Positions 28,830 through 38,778 are shown, numbered from the stretch's first letter. The stretch is 64,000 nt of DNA from Parvibaculum sp. (GCA_002694985.1 NZNS01000011.1:248001-312000), one strand, 5' to 3'. Notes: generated by a model not told the origin, from the letters alone. A program made the numbers and translations.

Positions 28830-29495
28830 ATGCAGGGCGATAAGCTTCTGAGACTTCTTAAGTCGCAGCTCTTTGTCGAGAGTGATGCTGATTTGGCAGA
28901 TTTGCTCGGTTTGACAGTCGGGCGGATTTCTCAGCTTCGATATGACACCGACGTAAAGGACGGTACGGTTAACTCTTTGATTAAGAAGGCGCTCTCGGCG
29001 CAGTCAAAGTCTCTCTCCAGGCGAGCCATAAGTCCTATCGTTGAGTTCTTTGAAACTGAGATGTGCCAGAAGAGCGAGCGCAGCTTCATTGACGTGTCGA
29101 AAGAAGATAGGAAGGTGCTGCAGAACGCGCTAAAGGCCACCAAAGGAGTTTATTCGTTCTATAACTCAGAACTTGAGATCATCTACGTCGGAAAGACAAA
29201 AAATGATCTGTGGACTGAGATATGCAATGCGTACAATAGAAAGATGCCCCACTATCATCGGTACTACGTTAATCACCCGCACGGGAAGTATTCTGCGGGC
29301 AAGGCGTTGAGGCAGATCAAGCGCGACGCAATGTATCTATATGATGCGGCATCATATTTCTCTGCATATTCTGTTGAAGAAAACCTCATCGATGCGTTTG
29401 AGACGCTAATAATTCGCATGATCCCGAACGATCTTTTGAATGTGAGAATGGAAGGAAACAACCTGCTCTCACCTTTCAGCCACACATCCGACTAA
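28830..29495 (+). CDS. GIY-YIG nuclease-domain protein with N-terminal helix-turn-helix, inserted in sdh operon
   Basis: 221 residues; start chosen at 28830 after the strong site GAGGGGGATGAA, 10 bases beyond the sdhA stop. Residues about 20-40 (ADLADLLGLTVGRISQLR) look like a helix-turn-helix. Residues about 104-205 carry the GIY-YIG fold: KGVYSFYN (106-108), IIYVGKTK (119-121), Arg137, metal-binding Glu191 in AFETLIIRM and Asn204 in DLLNVR. Catalytic residues appear intact. Base use differs sharply from neighbours: the line 29161-29220 is 23/60 G+C, and codons such as AGA, ATA and TTA-type are common. Role unknown; likely acquired. Confidence 0.8.
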   Translation: MQGDKLLRLLKSQLFVESDADLADLLGLTVGRISQLRYDTDVKDGTVNSLIKKALSAQSKSLSRRAISPIVEFFETEMCQKSERSFIDVSKEDRKVLQNALKATKGVYSFYNSELEIIYVGKTKNDLWTEICNAYNRKMPHYHRYYVNHPHGKYSAGKALRQIKRDAMYLYDAASYFSAYSVEENLIDAFETLIIRMIPNDLLNVRMEGNNLLSPFSHTSD

Positions 29496-29510
29496 GATAC
29501 GGAAGCTGCT

Positions 29511-30290
29511 ATGGTCCAGTTCAGACTGCCGAAAAATTCCACGATGAGCGAAGGCAAGACCTTCAAGGCCGAGCCCGGCGCGAAGAACGTGAAGCGTTTC
29601 CGCATCTATCGCTGGTCGCCGGACGACACGTCGAACCCGCGCATCGACACCTATGAGATCGATCTCGACAAGTGCGGGCCGATGGTTCTGGACGCGCTCA
29701 TCAAGATCAAGAACGAGGTCGACCAGACGCTGACCTTCCGTCGCTCCTGCCGTGAAGGTATTTGCGGTTCCTGCGCCATGAATATCGACGGCGCGAACAC
29801 GCTGGCCTGCACCAAGGGCATCGACGAGGTGAAGGGCGACGTCAAGATCTACCCGCTGCCGCACATGCCGGTGATCAAGGATCTCGTGCCCGACCTCACC
29901 AATTTCTATGCGCAGCACGCCTTCATTGAGCCCTGGCTGCAGACGAAGTCGCCGACGCCGGAAAAGGAATGGCGCCAGAGCCATGAAGACCGCGAAAAGC
30001 TCGACGGTCTCTATGAGTGCATTCTCTGCGCCTGCTGCTCGACGTCGTGCCCGTCCTACTGGTGGAACGGCGACCGCTATCTCGGCCCCGCCGCGCTCTT
30101 GCAGGCCTATCGCTGGCTCATCGACAGCCGCGACGAAGCAACCGGCGAACGTCTCGATGATCTGGAAGACCCGTTCCGCCTCTACCGCTGCCACACCATC
30201 ATGAATTGCGCGAAGACCTGCCCGAAGGGATTGAACCCCGCCAAGGCCATCGCGGAAATCAAGAAGATGATGGTGGAGCGGCAGGCCTGA
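29511..30290 (+). CDS. sdhB: Succinate dehydrogenase iron-sulfur subunit
   Basis: 259 residues carrying electrons from FAD to quinone. The 2Fe-2S ligands are in [18 protein letters not shown], and the 4Fe-4S and 3Fe-4S ligands in [16 protein letters not shown] and [17 protein letters not shown]. Its start, [10 protein letters not shown], is preceded by GGAAG, so it can still be translated independently after the inserted gene. Confidence 0.98.
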   Translation: MVQFRLPKNSTMSEGKTFKAEPGAKNVKRFRIYRWSPDDTSNPRIDTYEIDLDKCGPMVLDALIKIKNEVDQTLTFRRSCREGICGSCAMNIDGANTLACTKGIDEVKGDVKIYPLPHMPVIKDLVPDLTNFYAQHAFIEPWLQTKSPTPEKEWRQSHEDREKLDGLYECILCACCSTSCPSYWWNGDRYLGPAALLQAYRWLIDSRDEATGERLDDLEDPFRLYRCHTIMNCAKTCPKGLNPAKAIAEIKKMMVERQA

Positions 30291-30300
30291 CGGCTCGCCT

Positions 30301-30663
30301 GTGGCGCGGCTCGTTCCGCTCTGCGCCAGCTATTCAATGGCAGAGGTCGCCTGCCTGCGCTCCATGCTCGCCGCCTACGGCATACCGACAATGGTGAGCG
30401 GCTATTGGCATGTTCGCAATGACTGGTTTCTCGTCTTTGCGTTCGGCGGTGTGCATCTCCACGTGTTCGATCACCATGCTGCGGCTGCCCAGGCCCTGAT
30501 CGTTCCTGTCGAGGACTATGTGAACGATCTCGAATCCGAGCCGCGTGCGATCCTGCGTGCGCCGCTCCGTGTTCTCGTCGCGCTCGCCGTCTACTATTTC
30601 ACCGGCGCTCCCGCACCGCTCTGGATCACCAAGCGCCGCTTCCTGTCGGAGCAAGCAGCATAG
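30301..30663 (+). CDS. DUF2007-like putative signal-transducing protein
   Basis: 120 residues from a GTG 10 bases after sdhB. The N-terminal half (MARLVPLCASYSMAEVACLRSMLAAYGIPTMVS) resembles the DUF2007 pattern in which a small ferredoxin-like fold begins with a strand and the phrase AExxxLRSxLEAxGI. The C-terminal half holds a short hydrophobic stretch (LRVLVALAVYYFTGAP), perhaps membrane-associated. No function known; likely co-transcribed with sdhB. Confidence 0.6.
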   Translation: MARLVPLCASYSMAEVACLRSMLAAYGIPTMVSGYWHVRNDWFLVFAFGGVHLHVFDHHAAAAQALIVPVEDYVNDLESEPRAILRAPLRVLVALAVYYFTGAPAPLWITKRRFLSEQAA

Positions 30664-30724
30664 CATCTGACCGCGGAGCCGGCATCATGATCCGTAGGCG
30701 GACATATATGCGGGGAAAGAGGCC

Positions 30725-30855
30725 GGCCCGTGCCGGTCTTTGGGGAGGGGCACGGGCCGTGGCGTCGGCTCTTGAGGGATGCTGACGCCGGGAGGAAGGG
30801 CGGGCGAGAGGGGTGGGGGAGACCAGCGCCCGCCTGTCATGACAAACGGGCGGGG
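30725..30855. ncRNA. Hairpin-dense region, possible structured RNA
   Basis: Within the 401-base gap between the sdh cluster and arsR there are successive GC-rich stems: GGCCCGTGCC/GGCACGGGCC (30725-30734 with 30749-30758), GGCGTCGGC/GCTGACGCC (30761-30769 with 30781-30789, one G-U), and GGCGGGCG/CGCCCGCC (30799-30806 with 30827-30834). The last left arm competes with CGCCCG/CGGGCG (30827-30832 with 30847-30852), followed by GGGATTTCTTTT. No convincing protein is encoded. Strand is unclear. Density could also reflect GC-rich filler. Confidence 0.3.
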
Positions 30856-30895
30856 ATTTCTTTTCCGGCGCGGCACGGCAGAAATTTTTTCGGGT

Positions 30896-30937
30896 CCCCC
30901 GATTTTTTCAAATGGGGGATATCCGAGGCGGATATCC
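30896..30937. repeat. Inverted repeats with twin GGATATCC palindromes
   Basis: CCCCC and GGGGG flank an AT-rich 13-base loop (30896-30918), overlapping two copies of the palindrome GGATATCC at 30917-30924 and 30930-30937, spaced 13 bases start to start. They lie about 95 bases before the arsR promoter. Could be an operator for an unlinked regulator. Confidence 0.4.
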
Positions 30938-31029
30938 GGCGGACTTGTCCTCGCCCCGTGAATATCTCCGGCATATGTGACGGTTGCGTGACGTTTCGAT
31001 GACGGTGAGCGCGCTTTATCCCCGCCTGC

Positions 31030-31066
31030 TTGACACATGCTTATATTTTGATAATTGTTGAAATAT
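31030..31066 (+). promoter_or_regulatory. arsR promoter with ArsR-type operator over the start codon
   Basis: TTGACA at 31030-31035 is followed by an AT-rich 24-bp imperfect palindrome at 31043-31066 with arms ATATTT and AAATAT around a central AATT. The palindrome covers the expected -10 region (GATAAT or TAATTG) and ends on the arsR ATG at 31065. There is no ribosome site, so the mRNA is probably leaderless or nearly so. ArsR binding would block polymerase directly. Confidence 0.6.
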
Positions 31067-31451
31067 GGAATTGGAAACCGCCGTCACCGCCCTGTCCGCC
31101 CTCGCGCAGGAAACGCGCCTCGCGATTTATCGCGCTCTTGTCCGCGCCCATGCGCCGGGCGAGGGGGAGGGGGGGCTCGCTGCGGGCGAGATTGCGGCGG
31201 CGCTCGATGTGGCGCCGGCCACTTTATCCTTTCATCTCAAGGAGTTACTTCACGCCGGCCTGATCGATCAGCGCCGCGAGGGCCGCTCCCTTATCTACAA
31301 GGCGGATCTCACCGCCATGCTCGGCCTCACCGCCTATCTGCTCGAAGATTGCTGCCAGGGTGCTTGCGGGAGTTTGTCCCCCTGTGTTCCGGAGGGTGTA
31401 GAACGGGTGGCCGTTCCCGCCCGCTGCCGAGATTATCCTTATACGGAGTAA
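31065..31451 (+). CDS. arsR: ArsR-family arsenic-responsive repressor
   Basis: 128 residues. A winged helix-turn-helix (LDVAPATLSFHLKELLHAGLIDQRREGRSLIYKA) with the C-terminal cysteines Cys96, Cys97 and Cys101 in LLEDCCQGAC, which suits As(III) binding in the last core helix as in ArsR repressors whose cysteines lie outside the recognition helix. First gene of arsR-arsC-acr3, so its position predicts autoregulation and arsenite induction. Confidence 0.9.
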   Translation: MELETAVTALSALAQETRLAIYRALVRAHAPGEGEGGLAAGEIAAALDVAPATLSFHLKELLHAGLIDQRREGRSLIYKADLTAMLGLTAYLLEDCCQGACGSLSPCVPEGVERVAVPARCRDYPYTE

Positions 31452-31457
31452 ATTTCC

Positions 31458-31973
31458 ATGACCGGCGCTACCAAACCCTACAATGTCCTCTTTCTGTGCA
31501 CCGGCAATTCGGCGCGCAGCATCCTCGCGGAAGCCTACATGAACTCGCTGCCCGGCGGGCGCTTCAAGGCCTATAGTGCGGGCAGTCATCCGGGCGGTAC
31601 GGTCAATCCGCATGCGCTGGATTTGCTGCAGACGGCAGGTCTGCCGGTTGCCGGTCTGCGTTCCAAATCCTGGGATGAGTTTGCCGTGCCCGGTGCGCCT
31701 CGCATGGATTTCGTCTTTACCGTCTGCGACAACGCAGCGGGTGAGGTCTGCCCGATCTGGCCGGGTCAGCCGATGACGGCGCATTGGCCCTTTCCGGATC
31801 CTGCCGCCTTCGAAGGAAGCGACACGGAAAAGCGAGCTGTCTTTCTCGATGTCTTCCGCCAGATCCGTGCGCGTGTCGACATCTTCACCAACCTGCTGAT
31901 CCATTCGCTCGACAAGCTTTCGCTCCAGAAGCGCATCGATGAAATCGGATACGATCCGGCAAAGGCAATCTGA
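31458..31973 (+). CDS. arsC: Arsenate reductase, low-molecular-weight phosphatase type
   Basis: 171 residues. The P-loop LFLCTGNSARS places nucleophile Cys14 and Arg20 (CX5R) as in LMW tyrosine-phosphatase-like ArsC, and DFVFTVCDNAAGEVCPIWPG carries further cysteines for the disulfide cascade, plus HWPFPDPA with the general acid. It reduces arsenate to arsenite for export. Followed directly, with no gap, by acr3. Confidence 0.92.
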   Translation: MTGATKPYNVLFLCTGNSARSILAEAYMNSLPGGRFKAYSAGSHPGGTVNPHALDLLQTAGLPVAGLRSKSWDEFAVPGAPRMDFVFTVCDNAAGEVCPIWPGQPMTAHWPFPDPAAFEGSDTEKRAVFLDVFRQIRARVDIFTNLLIHSLDKLSLQKRIDEIGYDPAKAI

Positions 31974-33044
31974 ATGACGTATACTGACGAACCTCGCCGT
32001 CTCGGCTTCCTCGACCGCTGGCTTACGCTCTGGATCTTTCTCGCCATGGCATTCGGCACGGCGCTCGGCACTTTGTGGCCGGCACTTCCCGCCATGCTTG
32101 AAGGGTTTTCCATCGGCTCGACGAACCTGCCCATTGCGGCCGGCCTTCTGCTGATGATGTATCCGCCGCTTGCGCGTGTGCGTTACGAGGAGCTGCCGCG
32201 TATCTTCGAAGACCGCAAGGTGCTGGTACTGTCGCTCGTGCAGAACTGGCTGATCGGGCCGTTCCTCATGTTCGGCCTTGCCGTTTTCTTCCTGCGTGAC
32301 GAGCCGGCCTATATGACGGGCCTGATCCTTATCGGGCTTGCGCGTTGTATTGCGATGGTCATCGTCTGGAATCAGCTTGCGCGTGGCAGCAACGAATATG
32401 TGGCCGCGCTCGTTGCCTTCAACAGCGTGTTCCAGCTCATCTTCTTCAGCGTTTATGCGTGGTTCTTTCTTGCCGTACTGCCGCCCTTCTTCGGTCTTGA
32501 GGGGCAGATTATCGAAGTGAGTTTCTGGGTCATCGCAGGTGCGGTGCTGCTCTATCTCGGCGTGCCCTTTGCGGCGGGTTATCTCACGCGCCGCTTTCTC
32601 CGGCCGCGTATCGGTGCCGAGCGTTACGACAATGGTTTCGTGCCGCGCATCGCGCCGCTCACGCTTGTTGCGCTGCTCTTCACCATCGTCGTCATGTTTG
32701 CGCTGAAGGGCGAAGCGGTTCTCGCACTCCCTCTCGATGCGCTTCGGATCGCCGTTCCGCTCGCGCTCTATTTCCTCATCATGTTCCTGGTGAGCTTTGC
32801 AATGAGCCGTCTGCTCGGCGCCGATTATCCGCGCACGGTGTCGCTTTCCTTCACGGCGGCGAGCAATAATTTCGAACTCGCCATCGCGGTTGCGATTGCC
32901 GCTTTCGGTATTTCCTCGTCCGTCGCCTTCGCGACCGTTATCGGGCCGCTTGTCGAGGTGCCGGTGCTGATTGCGCTTGTCGGTGTCGCGCTTCGCCTGC
33001 GGGAACGCTGGTTCGAGGGCGTGCCACAAACCGCGGGCGAATAA
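31974..33044 (+). CDS. acr3: Arsenite efflux transporter of the ACR3 family
   Basis: 356 residues with ten predicted membrane helices. The conserved cysteine in [22 protein letters not shown], and later [21 protein letters not shown], are ACR3 hallmarks, distinguishing it from ArsB. It exports arsenite using the membrane gradient. Its ATG begins one base after the arsC stop. Confidence 0.95.
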   Translation: MTYTDEPRRLGFLDRWLTLWIFLAMAFGTALGTLWPALPAMLEGFSIGSTNLPIAAGLLLMMYPPLARVRYEELPRIFEDRKVLVLSLVQNWLIGPFLMFGLAVFFLRDEPAYMTGLILIGLARCIAMVIVWNQLARGSNEYVAALVAFNSVFQLIFFSVYAWFFLAVLPPFFGLEGQIIEVSFWVIAGAVLLYLGVPFAAGYLTRRFLRPRIGAERYDNGFVPRIAPLTLVALLFTIVVMFALKGEAVLALPLDALRIAVPLALYFLIMFLVSFAMSRLLGADYPRTVSLSFTAASNNFELAIAVAIAAFGISSSVAFATVIGPLVEVPVLIALVGVALRLRERWFEGVPQTAGE

Positions 33045-33049
33045 GAAAA

Positions 33050-33073
33050 GGCCCGCATCGCAGGATGCGGGCC
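33050..33073. terminator. Perfect hairpin between acr3 and the convergent repeat protein
   Basis: GGCCCGCATC and GATGCGGGCC form a ten-pair stem with a GCAG loop. There is an A-rich run on the left, giving a T run for the minus-strand transcript, so it mainly terminates the gene at 33104-33616 and probably acr3 also. Confidence 0.7.
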
Positions 33074-33103
33074 TGATCGTTCCCGAAGGCAGTTGAAGGA
33101 AGA

Positions 33104-33616
33104 TTATTCCTTCGTCTGCTCCGCCGGGGCGGCGGTTTCTTCGCCCGGCGTTTCTTCCATCGGCGTGACTGCTTCACCGTTCATATCGTCTGCGGCTTCT
33201 TCCATCGCCTCACCGACTTCGTCGGCAGCTTTTTCCATCGCTTCGCCGGCATCGTCCATGGCGTCGCCGGTTGCATCCGCCGCATCTTCAGCGGCCTCCT
33301 CGGTGGCGTCCACGGCGTCGCTCGTGGCTTCCTCGACGGCATCCGCTGCATTGTCAGCGGCTTCTTCGGTGGCGTCCGCAGCGTCGCTCGTGGCTTCCTC
33401 GGTGGTGTTCGCTGCGTCGTCAGCGGCTTCGTCGGTTGCGTCCGCGGCATCCTCAGCCGCTTCCTTGGCGGCATCCATCGCGTCGGATGCGGCTTCACCG
33501 ACCTGGTCCATTGCGTCCTGAACCGTCGTGTCTTCCGGGTTCATCATCCGGTATCCGATCACCAGAACCACCGCGATCACGATGATGGCGATAGCGGTTT
33601 TCATGAAATTGGACAT
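33104..33616 (-). CDS. Membrane-anchored protein with ten 11-residue acidic repeats
   Basis: 170 residues; the ATG at the 33616 end follows GAGAGGAAAATATC. Residues about 7-24 are one membrane helix (IAIIVIAVVLVIGY). Residues about 40-149 are ten tandem hendecads with the consensus EEAxxDAADAT, for example EEATSDAADAT, EEAADNAADAV and EEAAEDAADAT. The 11-residue period and Ala/Asp/Glu content resemble LEA-type or hendecad coiled-coil proteins, implying a long amphipathic or right-handed coiled helix outside the membrane. Ends in a Pro/Glu/Thr-rich tail. Function unknown; possibly envelope or stress protection. Confidence 0.75.
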   Translation of the reverse strand: MSNFMKTAIAIIVIAVVLVIGYRMMNPEDTTVQDAMDQVGEAASDAMDAAKEAAEDAADATDEAADDAANTTEEATSDAADATEEAADNAADAVEEATSDAVDATEEAAEDAADATGDAMDDAGEAMEKAADEVGEAMEEAADDMNGEAVTPMEETPGEETAAPAEQTKE

Positions 33617-33966
33617 GATATTTTCCTCTCGGCGGTCTTCTCGCCTTGTTTTCACCCCGGCCGCATATAGGCGGCCCCATCAGGCTTCCCGTCATTATCT
33701 CGCACGGATTAGTCAGGTGCCCGGACCGATGTTAGTGATGATTTGGGGCAAATTGCCACCGTGAAACGGTCGATTATTGGAAATCTTTTATTCGTGTGGA
33801 TACGGAGTCATGCTCAAAAAGGGGCCAAATGGCCGCTACGTAAGGAGCGTAGTACTACTCCACACGCCCCTTGCCGTTCCTTCACGCGCTGGGCTAAGTA
33901 GGCTTGTCATATATTAAGCCGAACAGGGAGACGCGGCCCGCGCAAGCGGCGCGCGGGACGACAAGG
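33617..33966. other. Intergenic region upstream of mmsA, several small inverted repeats
   Basis: No gene is visible. It contains GGCAAATTGCC, GGCC-AAAT-GGCC (33823-33834), CTACG-TAAGGAG-CGTAG (33836-33852) and the perfect palindrome GTAGTACTAC (33849-33858). These could hold an operator for mmsA and a promoter for the repeat protein; no clear sigma70 hexamers and no cobalamin or other riboswitch core are visible. Confidence 0.35.
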
Positions 33967-35469
33967 ATGGCCAGAGAGCTCACACATTTCATTGGCGGCG
34001 CGCATGTTCAGGGCAAGAGCGGGCGTTTTCTTGATGTCACCAATCCGAATACGGGCGAAATAATCGCGCATACGCCGCTTGCGAGCGCCGCAGAGCTTCG
34101 CAGCGCCGTTGACGTGGCAGCGAAGGCATTTCCGGGCTGGGCGGCGACCAATCCGCAGCGCCGCGCCCGCGTCATGTTCGAGTTCAAGCGTCTGCTCGAA
34201 GCGAACATGAACGAACTTGCCGAGATGCTTTCCTCCGAGCACGGAAAGGTCATCGCGGATTCGAAGGGCGACGTCCAGCGCGGCCTTGAAGTGATCGAGT
34301 TTGCCTGCGGTATTCCGCATCTCATGAAAGGTGAGTATACGGAAGGTGCCGGCCCCGGCATCGACATGTATTCGATGCGCCAGCCGCTCGGCGTCGTGGC
34401 GGGCATCACGCCTTTTAATTTCCCCGCCATGATTCCGATGTGGATGTTCGGCGTAGCCATTGCCTGCGGCAATACCTTCATCTGCAAGCCCTCCGAGAAA
34501 GATCCCTCGGTGCCGATCCGCCTTGCCGAACTCTTCATGGAAGCAGGGGCGCCTGCCGGTGTCCTCAATGTCGTGAATGGCGACAAGGAAGCGGTCGATA
34601 CGATCCTCACCGACCCGACGATCCAGGCGGTAAGCTTCGTCGGCTCGTCCGACATTGCGCAATATGTTTATGCAACGGGCGCCGCAAACGGCAAGCGGGT
34701 GCAGGCTATGGGCGGCGCCAAGAACCATGCCATCATCATGCCCGATGCCGATATGGACCAGGTTGTGAACGATCTCATCGGTGCGGGTTACGGTTCGGCA
34801 GGTGAACGCTGCATGGCGATCTCGGTCGCCGTGCCGGTTGGCGAGGACACGGCCGAGCGTCTTGTTGAAAAGCTTGTGCCGCGTGTGCAGGCGCTCAAGG
34901 TCGGACCGTCCAATGCGGCGGACAGTGATTATGGCCCCGTCGTTACCAAGGCGCATCTCGACAAGGTGAGTTCCTATATCGACATGGGCGTGAAGGAAGG
35001 CGCGAAGCTGCTGGTCGACGGGCGCGGTTTCAAGCTTCAAGGCTATGAAAACGGCTTCTTCCTTGGCGGTTCGCTGTTCGATCATGTGACGCCGGACATG
35101 CAGAGCTACAAGGACGAGATCTTCGGTCCCGTCCTGCAGATCGTCCGCGCAAAGGATTTCGAGGAGGCGGCTTCGCTGCCGACGAAGCATCAATATGGCA
35201 ATGGCGTTGCGATCTATACGCGCGACGGCGATGCGGCCCGCACCTTCGCATCCAATGTTCAGGTCGGCATGGTCGGCATCAATGTGCCGATCCCGGTGCC
35301 GCTCGCCTATCACACCTTTGGCGGCTGGAAGCGTTCGGCCTTCGGCGACACCAACCAGCACGGGCCGGAAGGCGTGAAATTCTGGACGCGGATCAAGACT
35401 GTCACCTCGCGCTGGCCGGGCGGCGGCGTCAAGGAAGGTTCGTCCTTCGTCATTCCGACCATGAAGTAA
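33967..35469 (+). CDS. mmsA: CoA-acylating methylmalonate-semialdehyde dehydrogenase
   Basis: 500 residues from the ATG at 33967, the usual length. Aldehyde dehydrogenase motifs: FNFPAMIPMWMFGVAIACGNTFICKPSEKDP, split family region, and the catalytic Cys282 in GSAGERCMAIS. The C-terminal KTVTSRWPGG is typical of MmsA. It converts methylmalonate semialdehyde from valine or malonate semialdehyde to propionyl- or acetyl-CoA. An upstream in-frame ATG at 33904 seems too far. Propionyl-CoA can feed the sdh-linked cycle next to it. Confidence 0.94.
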   Translation: MARELTHFIGGAHVQGKSGRFLDVTNPNTGEIIAHTPLASAAELRSAVDVAAKAFPGWAATNPQRRARVMFEFKRLLEANMNELAEMLSSEHGKVIADSKGDVQRGLEVIEFACGIPHLMKGEYTEGAGPGIDMYSMRQPLGVVAGITPFNFPAMIPMWMFGVAIACGNTFICKPSEKDPSVPIRLAELFMEAGAPAGVLNVVNGDKEAVDTILTDPTIQAVSFVGSSDIAQYVYATGAANGKRVQAMGGAKNHAIIMPDADMDQVVNDLIGAGYGSAGERCMAISVAVPVGEDTAERLVEKLVPRVQALKVGPSNAADSDYGPVVTKAHLDKVSSYIDMGVKEGAKLLVDGRGFKLQGYENGFFLGGSLFDHVTPDMQSYKDEIFGPVLQIVRAKDFEEAASLPTKHQYGNGVAIYTRDGDAARTFASNVQVGMVGINVPIPVPLAYHTFGGWKRSAFGDTNQHGPEGVKFWTRIKTVTSRWPGGGVKEGSSFVIPTMK

Positions 35470-35482
35470 GCGACTCCGTTTT

Positions 35483-35510
35483 GCGTTATGCCTTTCGTGG
35501 GGCGTAATGC
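35483..35510 (+). terminator. Hairpin after mmsA
   Basis: GCGTTATGCC pairs with GGCGTAATGC, with two G-U pairs, over an eight-base loop. There is no T run, so it may act as a Rho-assisted or 3'-protecting structure. Confidence 0.45.
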
Positions 35511-35640
35511 TGTGGAGCTTGTTCGAATTGCGCGGCGAGCCTGACGAGGTGTTGCATGCGGATGTCTCTTCCAATCGGTGATTGTGGATGATGGCCGAGC
35601 CTTTGTGTTCATGTGGTGTTCTTCTGATGTCCGGCAGGTC

Positions 35641-36762
35641 ATGAGTTCAGGACCGCTTGCTCCCTATCGCGAAAAGATTGCCCGCGGCGAAATTGCCGAG
35701 GACGTTGCGCAGGCGCATGCCGTCGAGCGGTTGCAGCATCTCGCCGATGAACTGGCGGAATGGAAACCCGGCAAGAAGGCGGGGCCGCTTGCCGTTCTCG
35801 GTCTCGGAAAAGCGGTGACGCCGCCTGAAGGCCTTTACATCTGGGGCGGGGTCGGGCGCGGTAAGTCCATGCTCATGGACCTCTTTTTCGAGACGGTGGA
35901 AATCGCGCCGAAGCGTCGCGTTCATTTCCACGCCTTCATGCAGGAGGTGCATGAACGTATCTTCGACTGGCGGCAGAAGGAGAAGGAGGGAAAGGTCAAG
36001 GGCTCGGATCCCATTCCACCCGTGGCCGATATGATCGCAGGGGAAGCGGCACTTCTCTGCTTCGACGAATTCCAGGTTCACGACATCGCCGATGCCTCCA
36101 TCCTCGGACGCCTCTTTTCGCAGCTTTTCGAGCGCGGTGTCGTCGTGGTGGCGACCTCAAACCGTGCGCCGGACGGGCTCTATGAAGGCGGGCTCAACCG
36201 GCACCGCTTTCTGCCCTTCATCGACCTGGTGAAAACGAAGATGGATGTGCTGCATCTGGATAGCGCGACGGATTATCGCCTCGACCGTATCAAGGGCTTG
36301 CCCATCTATTACACACCGCTTGGACCGCAAGCCGATGCTGCGCTCGACGATGCCTTCGAGAAGCTGACGGACTCGACCCATGGTGAGCCGGTGACATTGT
36401 CGCTGAAAAGCCGTGCGGTGGAGGTACCCGAGGCACGGCACGGCGTGGCGCGCTTTTCCTTCGCCGACCTTTGCGCGCGGCCGCTCGGTGCGGCCGACTA
36501 CCTCAAGATTGCGCAATGCTTTCACACCGTCATCATACGCGATGTGCCGGTGATGGGGCCGGAGCGGCGCAACGAGGCGAAGCGTTTCGTGACGCTTATC
36601 GACGCGCTTTATGAGGCGAAAGTGAAGCTCATTCTATCGGCGGATGCGCCCCCCCTCTCGCTCTACGAGGAGGGTGACGGCGCGTTCGAATTCGAGCGCA
36701 CCGTGTCGCGGCTGATGGAAATGCAGAGTGCGGATTATATGGAACTCAGAAGCGCCGACTGA
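35641..36762 (+). CDS. zapE: AFG1/ZapE-family cell division ATPase
   Basis: 373 residues from the ATG at 35641. The ATP site is YIWGGVGRGKSMLMDLFF, followed by FHAFMQEVH, the Walker B CFDEFQVHDIADA and TSNRAPDGLYEGGLNRHRFLPFI, all typical of ZapE (AFG1-like). In E. coli it binds FtsZ and affects division under stress. The following lipoprotein gene is convergent, with seven bases between. Confidence 0.93.
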   Translation: MSSGPLAPYREKIARGEIAEDVAQAHAVERLQHLADELAEWKPGKKAGPLAVLGLGKAVTPPEGLYIWGGVGRGKSMLMDLFFETVEIAPKRRVHFHAFMQEVHERIFDWRQKEKEGKVKGSDPIPPVADMIAGEAALLCFDEFQVHDIADASILGRLFSQLFERGVVVVATSNRAPDGLYEGGLNRHRFLPFIDLVKTKMDVLHLDSATDYRLDRIKGLPIYYTPLGPQADAALDDAFEKLTDSTHGEPVTLSLKSRAVEVPEARHGVARFSFADLCARPLGAADYLKIAQCFHTVIIRDVPVMGPERRNEAKRFVTLIDALYEAKVKLILSADAPPLSLYEEGDGAFEFERTVSRLMEMQSADYMELRSAD

Positions 36763-36769
36763 GTGCTTT

Positions 36770-37411
36770 TCAACGGCCCGTATCAGGCGAGCGCGAAGGG
36801 CGAAGGCCGAGGCCCGTGGTGGGCTTGTTCGTGGCGTTCGAGGCATCGGCGAACTTCTGCGCGGAAGCGTCGGGCGCCATGTCGAGCCGATAATTCCAGG
36901 ATTGGCCGAAAGTCGCCGACATCATGCCGAAGGCGATCGTCTGCTTTGGCTCGGTGCGTGATGTTTTCCGTGCGATTTCGAGCGAGAAATCGCGGGCGGC
37001 CCGACGGTCCACGGGCGCAAAGCCAAGCAACATCGGGTCGAGGTCGGCGGCGGCAATGGTCGTTTCCTCTACCTCGCCATCCTTGTTCCGCAGGAGGGCA
37101 ATGACGCCTCCGAAGTCCCCCTTCGTTGCCGTGGAGCCCCGCTCCTCGCAGAAGGAACGGCCTTCGCGCAGGGCGGCTTCGAGGAAACGGCAATCCTTGC
37201 CCGTGAGCGCGGAAAGCGCATGTTCGCCCAGATCGCGGCCGGTCATGATGGAGGAGGAAATGCCGGCGATGGTGAGAACCTCGCCGATGGTAAGAGCGCC
37301 AATTGCCGGCGCTGCGCAACCCGACAGCGCGAGAAGACCCAAACCGGCCAACGCGGCGCGAGGTGCGTTCGGGAATCTCGTGAAGTTATTGCGACGGATC
37401 GTCTGCTTCAT
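36770..37411 (-). CDS. Predicted lipoprotein of unknown function
   Basis: 213 residues from the ATG at the 37411 end. A signal peptide ends in the lipobox LLALSGCAAP, so the mature protein should be anchored by Cys about 33. The body includes LTIGEVLTIAGISSSIMTGRDLGEHALSALTGKDC with two further cysteines and no catalytic motif I recognise. It sits alone between zapE and mdh, reading away from mdh. Confidence 0.72.
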   Translation of the reverse strand: MKQTIRRNNFTRFPNAPRAALAGLGLLALSGCAAPAIGALTIGEVLTIAGISSSIMTGRDLGEHALSALTGKDCRFLEAALREGRSFCEERGSTATKGDFGGVIALLRNKDGEVEETTIAAADLDPMLLGFAPVDRRAARDFSLEIARKTSRTEPKQTIAFGMMSATFGQSWNYRLDMAPDASAQKFADASNATNKPTTGLGLRPSRSPDTGR

Positions 37412-38754
<1,343 letters not shown>

Positions 38755-38778
38755 TCCGTTTTGAAGCGGATCGGAAAG

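Noticed and set aside
28809..29511. Group I or II intron carrying the GIY-YIG gene
   Set aside because: sdhA and sdhB both have complete ends with their own start and stop codons, so no exon is interrupted and no intron core is visible.
31030..33044. Arsenic operon as a mobile island
   Set aside because: Composition and spacing resemble neighbours and there are no direct repeats, tRNA target or integrase.
33104..33616. Repeats that looked like a CRISPR-type or satellite array
   Set aside because: The period of 33 or 66 bases follows codons of an 11-residue protein repeat; there are no unique spacers.
33656..33966. Cobalamin riboswitch before mmsA
   Set aside because: No B12 box-like GCCACTG or matching core; only short inverted repeats.
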